Part shown: in pieces, positions 26,783 through 36,756 of the stretch
How positions within the stretch are numbered: position 1 is the first letter of the stretch
Layout: each line of letters begins with the position of its first letter
Assembly: GCA_025963735.1 (NCBI GenBank)
Contig: JAOQAF010000151.1
Location: forward strand, 1-52,043
DNA length: 52,043 nucleotides
From: Bacteroidota bacterium
GTDB taxonomy: Bacteria > Bacteroidota > Bacteroidia > B-17B0 > Aurantibacillaceae
Direction of reading: 5' to 3'
The notes under the pieces: generated by a model
The model's database searches: none
Told to the model about the DNA's origin: nothing
The model's input: the letters and a program-made list of their open reading frames with translations, nothing else
Translations under genes and position numbers: made by a program

Positions 26783-29700
26783 ATGTTAAATCCAAAAACT
26801 AACAAGCTTGTCATTGCTTTAAGCATCATTGCTATTGTTAGCGCCTTTGCCATAAATAATTTTTTTTCAGTTTCTCTTACGCGCGTTGCCGAAAACGCAA
26901 CCGATAAACTCAGGACAAAAGCTAACGAATCTCAGCTGCTTTTAAACACCTTGGTAAAAAGCACAACACCCTCCACGAACTCTTTCTTTTTTGATGCTTT
27001 CACCAAACAGGCAATAGGACTGTATTTATTCAGAAATGATTCATTGATATTTTGGAACAACGCGCAGTTACCCATTGATGATGACATTAAAACCGTTAGA
27101 AATAATAAAAGCGTTTTAAAGTTAAAACATGGTTATTATTTATGTTCAAAGATTAAAGACGGTAATGTTACGGCGTTTGCCTTATGCCTTGTGAAGCCGA
27201 AATATGATCTTCAAAATAATTATTTAAAAAATGAATTTCTGGAATGGACGGAAATTCCTTCGGAAATAGAAATTACCGATAAGAACACAAGGTACGCAGT
27301 TAAGTTAAATGAAGGCCCCGCTTTTTATTTAAAAGGTACTGAAGAAAACTATTTTAATGAAAAGATAAGCCAGTTTTGCGCGTTCATTTTTTTAGCTGGA
27401 TTTCTTTCGCTGCTAATTGCGCTTCTTGTTTTTTTTAAGCGTAAGAGCACGTATGCCAACCTGCTTATAATTATTTCGCCTTTAATCATTTTTAAATTTT
27501 TAATTGCGGTAAAGCCCGATCTTTTATCCTCAACTTTTTTATATAACCTTCGTTTGTTTGCCAACGCCGAATCCCTTATGAACACCAGTCTTGCGGATGT
27601 ATTGTATAATTCCATAGCGCTTCTTTATTTAGCGGTGGCCTTTCACATTAAATTCGCGGTTTTTAAAAACAGTGCTGAAAGAAAGATACAGTTTCCTGCC
27701 CTGTTCATTCTTGTTTTTTTTATTCTGTGGCAATTCAATCACGCTGTTAAAAGTCTGGTGATAAATTCAACGCTTTCATTCGATTTTTTAAGCGTTTTTA
27801 ATATTAGCTGGGCCGCACTTATAGGTGTGCTTTGCATTGTTTTTAACTCACTCGCCTTATTTGTAGCCTTATATCGCACAAGCAGTTTTTTTAATAAACA
27901 ATCGGCTTTAGATTTTATTTTGTTTATGTTGCTTAATGGTTTTCTGTGTTTGCTTGTTCATGTGGTTTCTCCGATGGATACATGGATCCAGGACCTTTGG
28001 CCGGTGTTATTTGCGCTGGTTTTATATCTGTTGGTAAAGTTTCAGTTTCAGAAATTGTCGCTTGGTTTAGGTGTGCTTATTCTAGTTATGTCGGCAATAA
28101 CATCAGGTTTTTTTAATTATTATATTGATAAGGATGACAAGCAGAATCTCAAAGAATTATCTTATAATCTCAGCGAACGACAGGATCCTTTACTGGAGAC
28201 TGAGTTTTCCAGTTTACCCGGCAAAATAAAACAGGATCAAAAATTAAAAATTCTTATAAATTTTTTGCCGGAAAGTGAAAAAGAAATCGCTTCACTTTTG
28301 AAGCAAAAATATTTCAGCGGCTATTTTAACAGGTACAATATTGAATTTTCGATGTTTGATAAAGACTGTAGGCCCTTATTAAATCCTGCTCAGCCAATTT
28401 TGCTAAACGAAGGTTTTTTTGAGGATCAGATAAAGTTTAATTCAGACTCTACTTTTTATTCTGAACTGTTTTTTGTGAAAGCGTATAAAAAAAACTCACG
28501 CTATATCGGTAAAATTAAGCTCGATCAAAAAAATTTGTATGTTTTATTAGAGCCCAAGCAGTTTGAAGAACTTGGAAGTTTCCCCGATCTTTTACTGGAC
28601 CAATCGCAACAAAAGCATGAAGATTTAAAAAATGCCAGCTACGCGGTTTACCGCTCTGATCAAAACACGAACCGTTACGGCGATTTTAATTATCCTTTTT
28701 ATTATCGCGATTCTACGGCCCTTGCTAATTCTAATAAAGAATATGTTCATCATTATTATGCGCCCGATGAATCCACTCACATCATTATAAGTAAAAAAGC
28801 GAAAGACTGGAATTACAGATTTACCTACAACTCGTATTTGTTTTTGTTTTTTTCGATCATTAGTTTCATGTGTTATTATCTGTATGCCTGGTTGTTTACG
28901 GCAAATTTTAAAAACGCTTCACTTACCAGAAGAATTCAAACTATTGTTATCGTTTTACTGTTACTGGCTATGTCGGCGGTAGGCATTACCTCCGGGAACC
29001 TGGTTTCTAAACAGTTTGAGGCAGATAACATTAAACAGCTCCAGGAAAAAACACAAACCATTATTAATGAACTCAGCGCTCAGTTCAAGCCCGAAGAGTT
29101 ATTTTCCTCTTCTCAAAAAGAGCTTGTTAATTTAAAATTAAAAGAATTAACACATTTGTTTAATACCGATATCAGTCTGTTTGATAAAAGCGGCCACCTT
29201 TTTAATACGAGTCAGCCAAGACTTTATGAAAAAGGACTTGCGGCCACGCTGGCCAACCCAAAGGCGTATTTTAATTTAAAGGAAAATAAAGTTTCCGCTT
29301 TTTCCGATACAGAAAAAGCGGGAACATTAAAATATTTATCGTTGTATACACCGGTGTTTAACCCTGATAAAGAACTTCTTGGTTTTGTGAACTTACCTTA
29401 TTTTGCCAAACAGAGTGATCTGGCCAATGAACTTTCGGGCATCATCAGCGCACTAATAAATGTGTATGTGATTTTGTTTGTGATAAGTATTCTGGCCGGT
29501 TTAATTCTTGCGGGATACATTACTAAACCCCTGCGTTTAATTAAGCAGCAAATTTCAAACATCACTTTAGGCAAACAAAACGAAACCATTAACTGGTCGA
29601 GCGACGATGAGGTTGGTAAGCTCGTAAGTGAATACAATAACATGCTGTTAAAACTGGAGCACAGTGCTAATTTACTGGCGCAGAATGAGCGTGAAAGTGC

Positions 29701-30355
29701 ATGGCGGGAAATGGCAAAACAAGTGGCACATGAGATAAAAAACCCCTTAACGCCCATGAAATTAAATTTGCAATATCTGCAGCATTTAATGAAAAATAAT
29801 CCGGCCGGTTTTAATGAAAAATTTGAAACGGCGAGTAAAAGTATTATTGAACAGATTGACGCGCTTGCGGGAATAGCGACGGAATTCAGCAACTTTGCCA
29901 AACTGCCCGAAACCAATTTAAAAACCGTGAATTTAACTGAGCTGATTTATTCAACAGTAAATTTATTTAATGAGAACAGGCATGGTATAATTTCTATTGA
30001 ACTGCCCGCGGAAGAAATGTGGGTGCTTGGTGATAAAGAACAAACCCTAAGGGTATTTAATAACGTGATTAAAAATGCCATACATGCCACCGAGGATGTT
30101 GATGAGCCGAAAATTAATATTAGCGCTGAAGACAGAGATAACCTTTACGTTATACTTATTAAAGATAACGGTTGCGGCATTGCCGAAAATTTGCGGGATA
30201 AAATATTTGAACCTAATTTTACCACCAAGACAACAGGATCGGGGTTAGGCTTGGCAATGGTAAAAAACATTATGACCAACTTCAGAGGTAATATTTACTT
30301 TGAATCCGAAGTTAATAAAGGAACCCGCTTTTATATTGAGTTCAGAAAGGGGTAA
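26783..30355 (+). CDS. NtrY-like membrane sensor histidine kinase
   Basis: A 1190-aa sensor. TM1 is at about 8-27. After a first extracytoplasmic region, about seven hydrophobic helices lie between about 195 and 450. A large sensor region follows, then helices near 690-730 and 895-915. HAMP (ITKPLRLIKQQI) leads to the DHp helix with the phospho-acceptor H983 in AHEIKNPLTPMK. The ATPase domain has the N box NVIKNAIHAT, G1 DNGCGI, F box IFEPNFTTK and G2 TGSGLGLAMV. All catalytic boxes are intact. The H-box sequence is typical of NtrY-type kinases, whose partners are often NtrC-family regulators. No response regulator is within this window, so it is an orphan here. It is transcribed away from the TMTC operon; the ligand is unknown. 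Confidence 0.9.
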   Translation: MLNPKTNKLVIALSIIAIVSAFAINNFFSVSLTRVAENATDKLRTKANESQLLLNTLVKSTTPSTNSFFFDAFTKQAIGLYLFRNDSLIFWNNAQLPIDDDIKTVRNNKSVLKLKHGYYLCSKIKDGNVTAFALCLVKPKYDLQNNYLKNEFLEWTEIPSEIEITDKNTRYAVKLNEGPAFYLKGTEENYFNEKISQFCAFIFLAGFLSLLIALLVFFKRKSTYANLLIIISPLIIFKFLIAVKPDLLSSTFLYNLRLFANAESLMNTSLADVLYNSIALLYLAVAFHIKFAVFKNSAERKIQFPALFILVFFILWQFNHAVKSLVINSTLSFDFLSVFNISWAALIGVLCIVFNSLALFVALYRTSSFFNKQSALDFILFMLLNGFLCLLVHVVSPMDTWIQDLWPVLFALVLYLLVKFQFQKLSLGLGVLILVMSAITSGFFNYYIDKDDKQNLKELSYNLSERQDPLLETEFSSLPGKIKQDQKLKILINFLPESEKEIASLLKQKYFSGYFNRYNIEFSMFDKDCRPLLNPAQPILLNEGFFEDQIKFNSDSTFYSELFFVKAYKKNSRYIGKIKLDQKNLYVLLEPKQFEELGSFPDLLLDQSQQKHEDLKNASYAVYRSDQNTNRYGDFNYPFYYRDSTALANSNKEYVHHYYAPDESTHIIISKKAKDWNYRFTYNSYLFLFFSIISFMCYYLYAWLFTANFKNASLTRRIQTIVIVLLLLAMSAVGITSGNLVSKQFEADNIKQLQEKTQTIINELSAQFKPEELFSSSQKELVNLKLKELTHLFNTDISLFDKSGHLFNTSQPRLYEKGLAATLANPKAYFNLKENKVSAFSDTEKAGTLKYLSLYTPVFNPDKELLGFVNLPYFAKQSDLANELSGIISALINVYVILFVISILAGLILAGYITKPLRLIKQQISNITLGKQNETINWSSDDEVGKLVSEYNNMLLKLEHSANLLAQNERESAWREMAKQVAHEIKNPLTPMKLNLQYLQHLMKNNPAGFNEKFETASKSIIEQIDALAGIATEFSNFAKLPETNLKTVNLTELIYSTVNLFNENRHGIISIELPAEEMWVLGDKEQTLRVFNNVIKNAIHATEDVDEPKINISAEDRDNLYVILIKDNGCGIAENLRDKIFEPNFTTKTTGSGLGLAMVKNIMTNFRGNIYFESEVNKGTRFYIEFRKG

Positions 30356-30526
30356 TTTTAGTTTTTAGCAGACTTGTAAAAAAGATCATTTCTTGTTTCT
30401 TCGACAAAACTTTACTTCTTTAAGACTAATTGACACAAAGAGTTCTCTTCTTATTTAGAATCATTATAAATTATATCTTGTGTTAAAAAAAAACAAAAAA
30501 ACCCCCATTAGTTCTTAATCTTCTGT

Positions 30527-30534
30527 TAAATTTG
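30527..30534 (+). promoter_or_regulatory. Probable -7 box of the act operon
   Basis: TAAATTTG matches TAnnTTTG exactly and lies 68 bases before the actA ATG. No TTTG at the expected -33 spacing is seen (the region is a C-run), so activation by a regulator is possible. Downstream in the leader, TGTCATGATTTTGTCATAA holds two direct GTCAT copies that could be a binding site. Confidence 0.35.
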
Positions 30535-30601
30535 CCATCGTTTAATGTCATGATTTTGTCATAAACACGCAGATAAACAATTGAATATTTCTCATTTTTA
30601 T

Positions 30602-31891
30602 ATGAAAAACTACATAGCCCGAACTACTGCAAAAGCCCTGATAACAACCATTTTCACGCTTTTTGCTTTTAATTCACACATTTTCGCGCAAGACGGTGCA
30701 AAGCTTTTTAAGGCTAACTGCGCGCAATGCCACTCTTCCCACAGCGATCAAAAAATTACCGGTCCGGGTTTAAAAGGTGTATTTGACAGGGCTCCTAAGG
30801 GCGATTGGATGCACAAATGGATTTTGAATAACGAAAAAGTTATTAAAAGCGGTGATCCATATGCGAATAAAATTTTTATGGAGAACAACAAACAATCCAT
30901 GAATGTTTTTGAAGGACAATTGAATGATAAAGATGTTGACGCTATTATTGCTTTCCTGAAAGCTCCTCCTGTTGATGCTCCCGGCTTAAACTCTACGTCA
31001 ACTGTTCCTGAAGTAGGAGCGGAATCTAAAGAAAGAAGCGCGCAAATCGAGCCTCTTTATCTGATCCTTGGTTCCATTGTTATTCTCGCTATTTTACTTG
31101 GTGCTTTCCGCAGTGTTAGAACTTCTATGCAAAACGCGGCTAACCGTGCAGAAGGAAAACCTGAAGAGCCGGAGATTACTTTCTGGCAGGAATCACGTCA
31201 GTGGATCAGTGGTCACCGTAGGTTTGTAGGTGTGTTATGTATTATCATTGGGTTTATTGGCATGAAATCCTGCTGGGATGCCTGTTATAAAATTGGTGTT
31301 TATTATGACTGGAAAACTCAAAGAGGGTACAGGCCTGAACAACCAATTAAATTTTCTCACAAATTACATGCGGGAGATAACGAAATTGCCTGTCAGTATT
31401 GCCATAACTCAGTTGAAAAGTCACGTCACGCCGGAATTCCTACTGTTAACGTGTGTATGAACTGCCACAAGGGAATTCAAAAAGGTCCTAAATATGGTGA
31501 TAAGGAAATTGGTAAAATTTATGAAGCTGCAGGTTTCGATCCTCAAAAAGGAACTTATGATGAGTCTAAATCAAATCCTTTAACATGGATCAAAGTTCAC
31601 AATTTACCTGACCATGTTTATTTTAATCACTCACAGCACGTTGTTGTTGGAAAAATAGAATGCGGAACATGTCATGGTGATGTAAAATCAATGACAATTG
31701 CCGAGCAAAAAGCTCCTTTAACAATGAAGTGGTGTATTGAATGTCACCGCAAAACAGAAGTGGCCATGCAGGGTAATGCATACTATGACCGTTTGCATAA
31801 AGCTTTAAAAGAAAAATATGCAGGGCAGTACGATGTAAAATTTACGGTTGAAAAAATCGGTGGATTGGAATGCGCTAAATGTCACTATTAA
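30602..31891 (+). CDS. actA: Alternative complex III subunit ActA, six-heme cytochrome c
   Basis: Membrane-attached multiheme subunit that passes electrons within the menaquinol-oxidising Act complex. I start it at ATG 30602 (429 aa), not at the TTG 21 bases earlier, because this gives a regular signal peptide ending at FAQ near residue 30. Six CxxCH motifs are visible. One is in an N-terminal class I domain (C40-H44). Five are in the C-terminal domain (cysteine pairs starting at C264, C285, C354, C378 and C424). Two hydrophobic segments lie between them (about 152-170 and 208-222). ActA is often described as pentaheme; the added N-terminal monoheme domain is, as I recall, present in other Bacteroidota ActA. 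It is the first gene of the operon. Confidence 0.93.
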   Translation: MKNYIARTTAKALITTIFTLFAFNSHIFAQDGAKLFKANCAQCHSSHSDQKITGPGLKGVFDRAPKGDWMHKWILNNEKVIKSGDPYANKIFMENNKQSMNVFEGQLNDKDVDAIIAFLKAPPVDAPGLNSTSTVPEVGAESKERSAQIEPLYLILGSIVILAILLGAFRSVRTSMQNAANRAEGKPEEPEITFWQESRQWISGHRRFVGVLCIIIGFIGMKSCWDACYKIGVYYDWKTQRGYRPEQPIKFSHKLHAGDNEIACQYCHNSVEKSRHAGIPTVNVCMNCHKGIQKGPKYGDKEIGKIYEAAGFDPQKGTYDESKSNPLTWIKVHNLPDHVYFNHSQHVVVGKIECGTCHGDVKSMTIAEQKAPLTMKWCIECHRKTEVAMQGNAYYDRLHKALKEKYAGQYDVKFTVEKIGGLECAKCHY

Positions 31892-31922
31892 TATTAAAAA
31901 AGGTATAAGAATTATATAACTA

Positions 31923-34900
31923 ATGTCTATGTCAAAAAAATACTGGAAAGGCTTACCGGAACTTCACAACAGCCCCGAGTTTCAAGAGCAGCATAAGAAC
32001 GAGTTTGCTGAATCTCTTCCGATGGATGAGTTTTTAAGCAGTGACGATGCCTCTGCCGGAGGAACCTCGCGACGCGATTTCTTAAAGGTAATGGGCTTTT
32101 CAACTGCTGCTGTGGCTTTGGCGGCATGTGAAACTCCCGTTATTAAATCCATTCCTTATCTTATAAAACCCGAAGAGGTAACCCCTGGTGTAGCTAATTT
32201 TTATGCTACTACTTTTTACGACGGACATGATTACTCTGCTATTTTAGTAAAAACGCGCGAAGGCCGTCCGATTAAAATTGAAGGTAACGATCTTAACGGG
32301 CTAACACATAGCGGTACCAATGCCCGCGTTCAGGCTTCGGTATTAGGGCTTTATGATGGCGCTCGTTTACGCGGCCCTGTTGTTAAAGGAAAAGATGCAA
32401 CATGGAAAACTGCTGACGATGCAGTTGCAGCGGCGTTAAACGGCGGAGTTATCCGGATCCTTACTTCTACAATTATCAGTCCTTCTACAAAAGCGGTGAT
32501 AGCGGAATTTACTTCCAAATATTCCAATACAAAACACATCACTTACGATGCTATCTCTTACAATGCTTTAACAAAAGCAAACAAGAACGTATTTGGCAAG
32601 TCTGTTGTTTCTTCATATGATTTCAGTAAAGCTAAAATCGTTGTAGGTATTGCCTGCGATTTCTTAGGAAACTGGATCACCGGGGAAGAATTCTCCAAAC
32701 AATACGCTAAAAACCGTAAAGTAAGCAAGGAAAATCCTGAAATGAGCCAGCACTTTCACTTTGAAAGTAACATGTCATTAACAGGTGCCAATGCTGATTA
32801 CCGTTACATGGTTAAGCCAAGCGAATTAGGAAAAGTAACTGCAGCCTTGTTTAATGAGATAGCTTCAGGAACTTCTAATGCAAGAGTATCAGCTAATGAA
32901 AAAATTGATAATCAGGAAGCTGTTAAAGCAATTAAAAAGATTGCCGCTAAATTAATTGATAACAAAGGTAAATCACTTGTGGTTTCAGGGGTTAACGATG
33001 AAGGCGTTCAAACTTTAATTAACGGTATCAATAAAATGCTCGACAACTACGGAAAAACTGTAGATGTTGAAAATCATTTAAATTTAAAACAAAGTGACGA
33101 TAAAGAATTTGCTGATTTAGTAGCGGATATGGCTGCCGGAAAAGTAAATGTTTTAATGACTTACAATTGTAATCCGGTTTATACTGCTCCTGCTTCTTTA
33201 AAGTTTGCAGATGCTTACAGAAAAGTAGCAACAAAGATTTCTTTTGCTCAGGTTCTTGATGAAACAGCTGCAATGGCTGATATTATTTGTCCTGATCATC
33301 ATTATTTAGAGTCGTGGGGTGATGCCAATCCAAAAGTTGGAATGTTCACGCTTCAGCAACCTACCGTAAATCCAATTTTTGCACAACCACGTCATGAAGG
33401 TACTCGTCAGTTTCAAAGCACCTTGTTAAAATGGTCAGGCGTAAAAACAGAATATTTAACGTATTTACAAGGATACTGGAATAACCGTGTGTTTCCTAAC
33501 CAGGGTAAATTCATGGACTTTACAAGCTTCTGGGCTAATGCCCTGCATGATGGAGCTGTAAAATTTTCCGTGCACAAGGATGCCGCTGTTACACCTTTAA
33601 CTCATGATTCTACAGGTATTGTGATGGCAGGTGTTGCCGCTCATATTGCCTCTGATTCTTCTGCTGTTCATAATGAAGAGCATAAAAAAGAAGAGCATAA
33701 AACGGAAGAACATAAAAAAACTACTGAACCTCTTACAGCTTCAGAAAACACTCCTGCCGCTGATTATAACAAAGCAGCAGCAATGGCTACTTCGGTTAAA
33801 ACGGTTCCAATGAACACTTCCACCAATGGAGCTTCAATGGAATTATTTGTTTACGAAAAAGTTGGTTTAGGTAATGGTAATTATTCCAATAACCCATGGT
33901 TAATGGAATTACCGGATCCTATCTCTAAAGTAACCTGGGACAATTATATTACCATGAGTCCGATTGATGTGAAAACGTTAGGACTTAGTGAAATGTTACG
34001 TCAGGATATTGATGGCAGCATTGTTGATTTAACTGTTAACGGTGTTACGGTTAAGGTTCCTGTATACCCTCAGCCCGGTCAGGCACCAGGTTCTATTGGT
34101 CTTGCACTGGGTTATGGCAGAACAGCAGAGTCGTTGAAAGTGGCACATGGTGTTGGTGTTAATGCTTTCCCATTCTTAACAATGATGAATGATACCATTC
34201 AGCCAATTGTAACGAATGTTAGTGTTAAGGACACCGGCGATACTCACCGCTTTGCCGCAACACAAATTCAACACACCATCATGGGTCGTGAAGAATTTTT
34301 GTTACGCGAAGTTTCATTAAAAGAATTTAAAGCTAACGATAAACAATACTGGAACCCACCTACCGAACTTCCGGTGCATGGTGGCGGTAAAAAGAATGTA
34401 AACCAGGTTGACCTTTGGGACGCGTATCCACGCCCTGGTCATAAATGGGGAATGAGTATCGATATGAACCTTTGTTTTGGTTGCGGTGCCTGTGTTATTG
34501 CGTGTACATCTGAAAATAACGTGGCTGTTGTAGGTAAAGTTGAGGTTTCCAAAACTCGTGATATGCACTGGTTGCGTATCGACCGCTACTATAGTTCAGA
34601 CATGAACAAAACAAAAGGGGCGGAAGAACACAAAGGAACTAAGGAAATGTACATTGAAATGGAAAATCCATCTGCCAACCCGCAGGTAACTTTCCAGCCG
34701 ATGATGTGTCAGCACTGTAATCACGCGCCTTGCGAAACTGTTTGTCCGGTATTGGCTACCAGTCACAGCTCTGAAGGTTTAAACATGATGACTTATAATC
34801 GTTGTATCGGAACGCGTTATTGCGCTAACAACTGTCCGTTCAAGGTACGTCGTTTCAACTGGTTTAATTATAATGCCAACGATTGGTTTGCGGATGTTAA

Positions 34901-35303
34901 TCCAGCACAACAGGAATTGGGCCGCATGGTGTTAAACCCTGACGTAGTTGTTCGTAGCCGTGGTGTTATGGAAAAATGTTCAATGTGCGTTCAGAAATTA
35001 CAAGCCGGAAAATTAGCCGCCAAAAAAGAAGGTATGCCATTGAAAGACGGCGCGGTTAAAACGGCTTGTCAAATGGCTTGCTCCACAGGTGCTATTGTTT
35101 TTGGTGATTTGAACGATAAAGAATCTGAAGTTGCCCAATTAAGAGAAAATGAAAGAACATATTTCTTACTGGAAGATGTAGGTGTTAAACCAACAACTTC
35201 TTATATGGTTAAGGTTAGAAACCAGGAAGAAGAAATGATTCATCATGAACAACCTAAAGTAACAAAGAATAACGAAGCTGAAAAGGCTGGGAAACATTCA
35301 TAA
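31923..35303 (+). CDS. actB: Alternative complex III subunit ActB, molybdopterin-oxidoreductase-like plus iron-sulfur protein
   Basis: The 1126-aa protein fuses a molybdopterin-enzyme-like domain (about 75-800) with a ferredoxin-type domain (about 840-1080). The Tat motif SRRDFLK (49-55) and lipobox LAAC (C69) indicate export in folded form and lipid anchoring. The Fe-S cysteines are CFGCGACVIAC (851-861), CQHCNHAPCETVC (929-941), CIGTRYCANNC, and a last set including CSMC and CQMAC. In this family the first domain carries no molybdenum, and the clusters relay electrons from quinol. A disordered linker (about 560-605) has three EEHK-type pentapeptides and D-S-T/S sites. A second ATG two codons downstream is an equally good start. 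Confidence 0.95.
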   Translation: MSMSKKYWKGLPELHNSPEFQEQHKNEFAESLPMDEFLSSDDASAGGTSRRDFLKVMGFSTAAVALAACETPVIKSIPYLIKPEEVTPGVANFYATTFYDGHDYSAILVKTREGRPIKIEGNDLNGLTHSGTNARVQASVLGLYDGARLRGPVVKGKDATWKTADDAVAAALNGGVIRILTSTIISPSTKAVIAEFTSKYSNTKHITYDAISYNALTKANKNVFGKSVVSSYDFSKAKIVVGIACDFLGNWITGEEFSKQYAKNRKVSKENPEMSQHFHFESNMSLTGANADYRYMVKPSELGKVTAALFNEIASGTSNARVSANEKIDNQEAVKAIKKIAAKLIDNKGKSLVVSGVNDEGVQTLINGINKMLDNYGKTVDVENHLNLKQSDDKEFADLVADMAAGKVNVLMTYNCNPVYTAPASLKFADAYRKVATKISFAQVLDETAAMADIICPDHHYLESWGDANPKVGMFTLQQPTVNPIFAQPRHEGTRQFQSTLLKWSGVKTEYLTYLQGYWNNRVFPNQGKFMDFTSFWANALHDGAVKFSVHKDAAVTPLTHDSTGIVMAGVAAHIASDSSAVHNEEHKKEEHKTEEHKKTTEPLTASENTPAADYNKAAAMATSVKTVPMNTSTNGASMELFVYEKVGLGNGNYSNNPWLMELPDPISKVTWDNYITMSPIDVKTLGLSEMLRQDIDGSIVDLTVNGVTVKVPVYPQPGQAPGSIGLALGYGRTAESLKVAHGVGVNAFPFLTMMNDTIQPIVTNVSVKDTGDTHRFAATQIQHTIMGREEFLLREVSLKEFKANDKQYWNPPTELPVHGGGKKNVNQVDLWDAYPRPGHKWGMSIDMNLCFGCGACVIACTSENNVAVVGKVEVSKTRDMHWLRIDRYYSSDMNKTKGAEEHKGTKEMYIEMENPSANPQVTFQPMMCQHCNHAPCETVCPVLATSHSSEGLNMMTYNRCIGTRYCANNCPFKVRRFNWFNYNANDWFADVNPAQQELGRMVLNPDVVVRSRGVMEKCSMCVQKLQAGKLAAKKEGMPLKDGAVKTACQMACSTGAIVFGDLNDKESEVAQLRENERTYFLLEDVGVKPTTSYMVKVRNQEEEMIHHEQPKVTKNNEAEKAGKHS
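33675..33719 (+). repeat. Three 15-bp tandem coding repeats in actB
   Basis: Three degenerate copies encode EEHKK, EEHKT and EEHKK in the disordered linker between the two halves of ActB. This short charged, histidine-bearing stretch is probably prone to length change by slippage. Confidence 0.7.
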
Positions 35304-35335
35304 AATTATTTAAGAACAAAATTTAATAAGATAAT

Positions 35336-36733
35336 ATGCACGCAGAATCGGAAATCAGGATCCCCTTAATATTAGGTAGTAAAACATACCGAAATATTAG
35401 TGACGATATTATTGCTCCAATTGAAGGAAAAGCAGCACGTGGCTGGTATACCTTAATAACAGTTTGCGCCCTTTGTTTTTTATGGGGTATAGGATGTTTG
35501 GCTTATACTATCGGTGTTGGTATTGGTTCATGGGGAAGTAACAATGGTGTGGATTGGGCCTGGGATATCACTAACTTCGTTTGGTGGATTGGTATTGGTC
35601 ACGCTGGTACTTTAATTTCCGCTGTATTATTATTATTCCGTCAGAAATGGCGCATGGCAATTAACCGTTCTGCTGAAGCCATGACCATTTTCGCTGTACT
35701 TTGCGCGGCCATCTTTGTAACTTTACACACCGGCCGTCCTTGGTTAGATTACATGTTATTTCCTTTACCAAATCAATTTGGTTCTTTATGGCCAAACTTT
35801 AATTCTCCTTTATTATGGGACGTTTTCGCGGTATCAACTTATGCAACGGTTTCAATCGTGTTCTGGTATATTGGTTTAGTTCCTGATTTTGGAATGATCC
35901 GTGACCGTGTGATTAAACCATGGCAGAAAAAAATGTACGGGATCCTATCCTTAGGGTGGGGTGGAAGTGCCCGTCACTGGAGCCGTTTCGAAGAAGTATC
36001 TTTAGTTCTTGCGGGTTTATCAACACCACTTGTATTTTCGGTTCACTCCATTGTATCCTTTGACTTTGCTACTTCCGTAGTTCCGGGATGGCATACCACT
36101 ATTTTCCCTCCGTATTTCGTATCGGGTGCGGTATTTTCAGGTTTCGCGATGGTATTAACACTCATGCTGGTGGTTCGTAAAATCTACAGGTTAGAGTCTT
36201 ATGTAACTATTAAACACATTGAGTACATGAACATTGTAATTATTGTTACCGGATCAATTGTAGGTGTAGCTTATCTTACCGAATTATTCGTAGCCTGGTA
36301 TTCAGGTGTTGAATGGGAACAATACGCTTTCTTAAACCGTGCAACAGGTCCTTTGGCCTGGAGTTACTGGATCATGATGTCATGTAACGTTTTATCGCCT
36401 CAGTTATTCTGGTTTAAAAAGATACGTACATCTATCCTTGCAACCTTCATTCTTTCTATTGTGGTAAATATAGGTATGTGGTTCGAGCGTTTCGTAATTA
36501 TCGTTCCAACCCTATGTCGTACGTATCTGCCGTCAACCTGGAATACTTACACTCCGTCTTTCATTGATATTGGAATTTTTGTTGGAACTATTGGGATGTT
36601 CGGTACGTTCTTCCTTCTTTTCTCACGCTATTTCCCTGTAATTGCGCAGGCAGAATTAAAAACAATTTTGAAACAGTCGGGCGAATCACAGAAAAAAGCT
36701 TCTGCTGAAGTTACGGCACACGGTCATCATTAA
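35336..36733 (+). CDS. actC: Alternative complex III subunit ActC, NrfD-like quinol-binding membrane protein
   Basis: A 465-aa integral membrane protein with about ten hydrophobic helices, in the NrfD/PsrC family. The segment VWWIGIGHAGTLISAVLLL in the first third is the characteristic region of ActC and provides residues near the quinol site. It should oxidise menaquinol on the periplasmic side and pass electrons to the ActB iron-sulfur clusters. The C-terminus is hydrophilic and His-rich (TAHGHH). It follows actB after 32 bases and precedes actD by 23 bases, in the usual Bacteroidota gene order. Its length and helix count agree with the family. Confidence 0.95.
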   Translation: MHAESEIRIPLILGSKTYRNISDDIIAPIEGKAARGWYTLITVCALCFLWGIGCLAYTIGVGIGSWGSNNGVDWAWDITNFVWWIGIGHAGTLISAVLLLFRQKWRMAINRSAEAMTIFAVLCAAIFVTLHTGRPWLDYMLFPLPNQFGSLWPNFNSPLLWDVFAVSTYATVSIVFWYIGLVPDFGMIRDRVIKPWQKKMYGILSLGWGGSARHWSRFEEVSLVLAGLSTPLVFSVHSIVSFDFATSVVPGWHTTIFPPYFVSGAVFSGFAMVLTLMLVVRKIYRLESYVTIKHIEYMNIVIIVTGSIVGVAYLTELFVAWYSGVEWEQYAFLNRATGPLAWSYWIMMSCNVLSPQLFWFKKIRTSILATFILSIVVNIGMWFERFVIIVPTLCRTYLPSTWNTYTPSFIDIGIFVGTIGMFGTFFLLFSRYFPVIAQAELKTILKQSGESQKKASAEVTAHGHH

Positions 36734-36756
36734 TAAGTATTAGAATTTAGAAATAA

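Noticed and set aside
29398-29916. Long antisense frame of 172 codons inside the histidine kinase
   Set aside because: It mirrors the codon pattern of the kinase core, which has all conserved boxes on the plus strand; no start context or protein motif supports it.
30581-30601. TTG start extending ActA by seven residues
   Set aside because: The ATG at 30602 gives a proper signal peptide; the extra residues would lengthen it without benefit.
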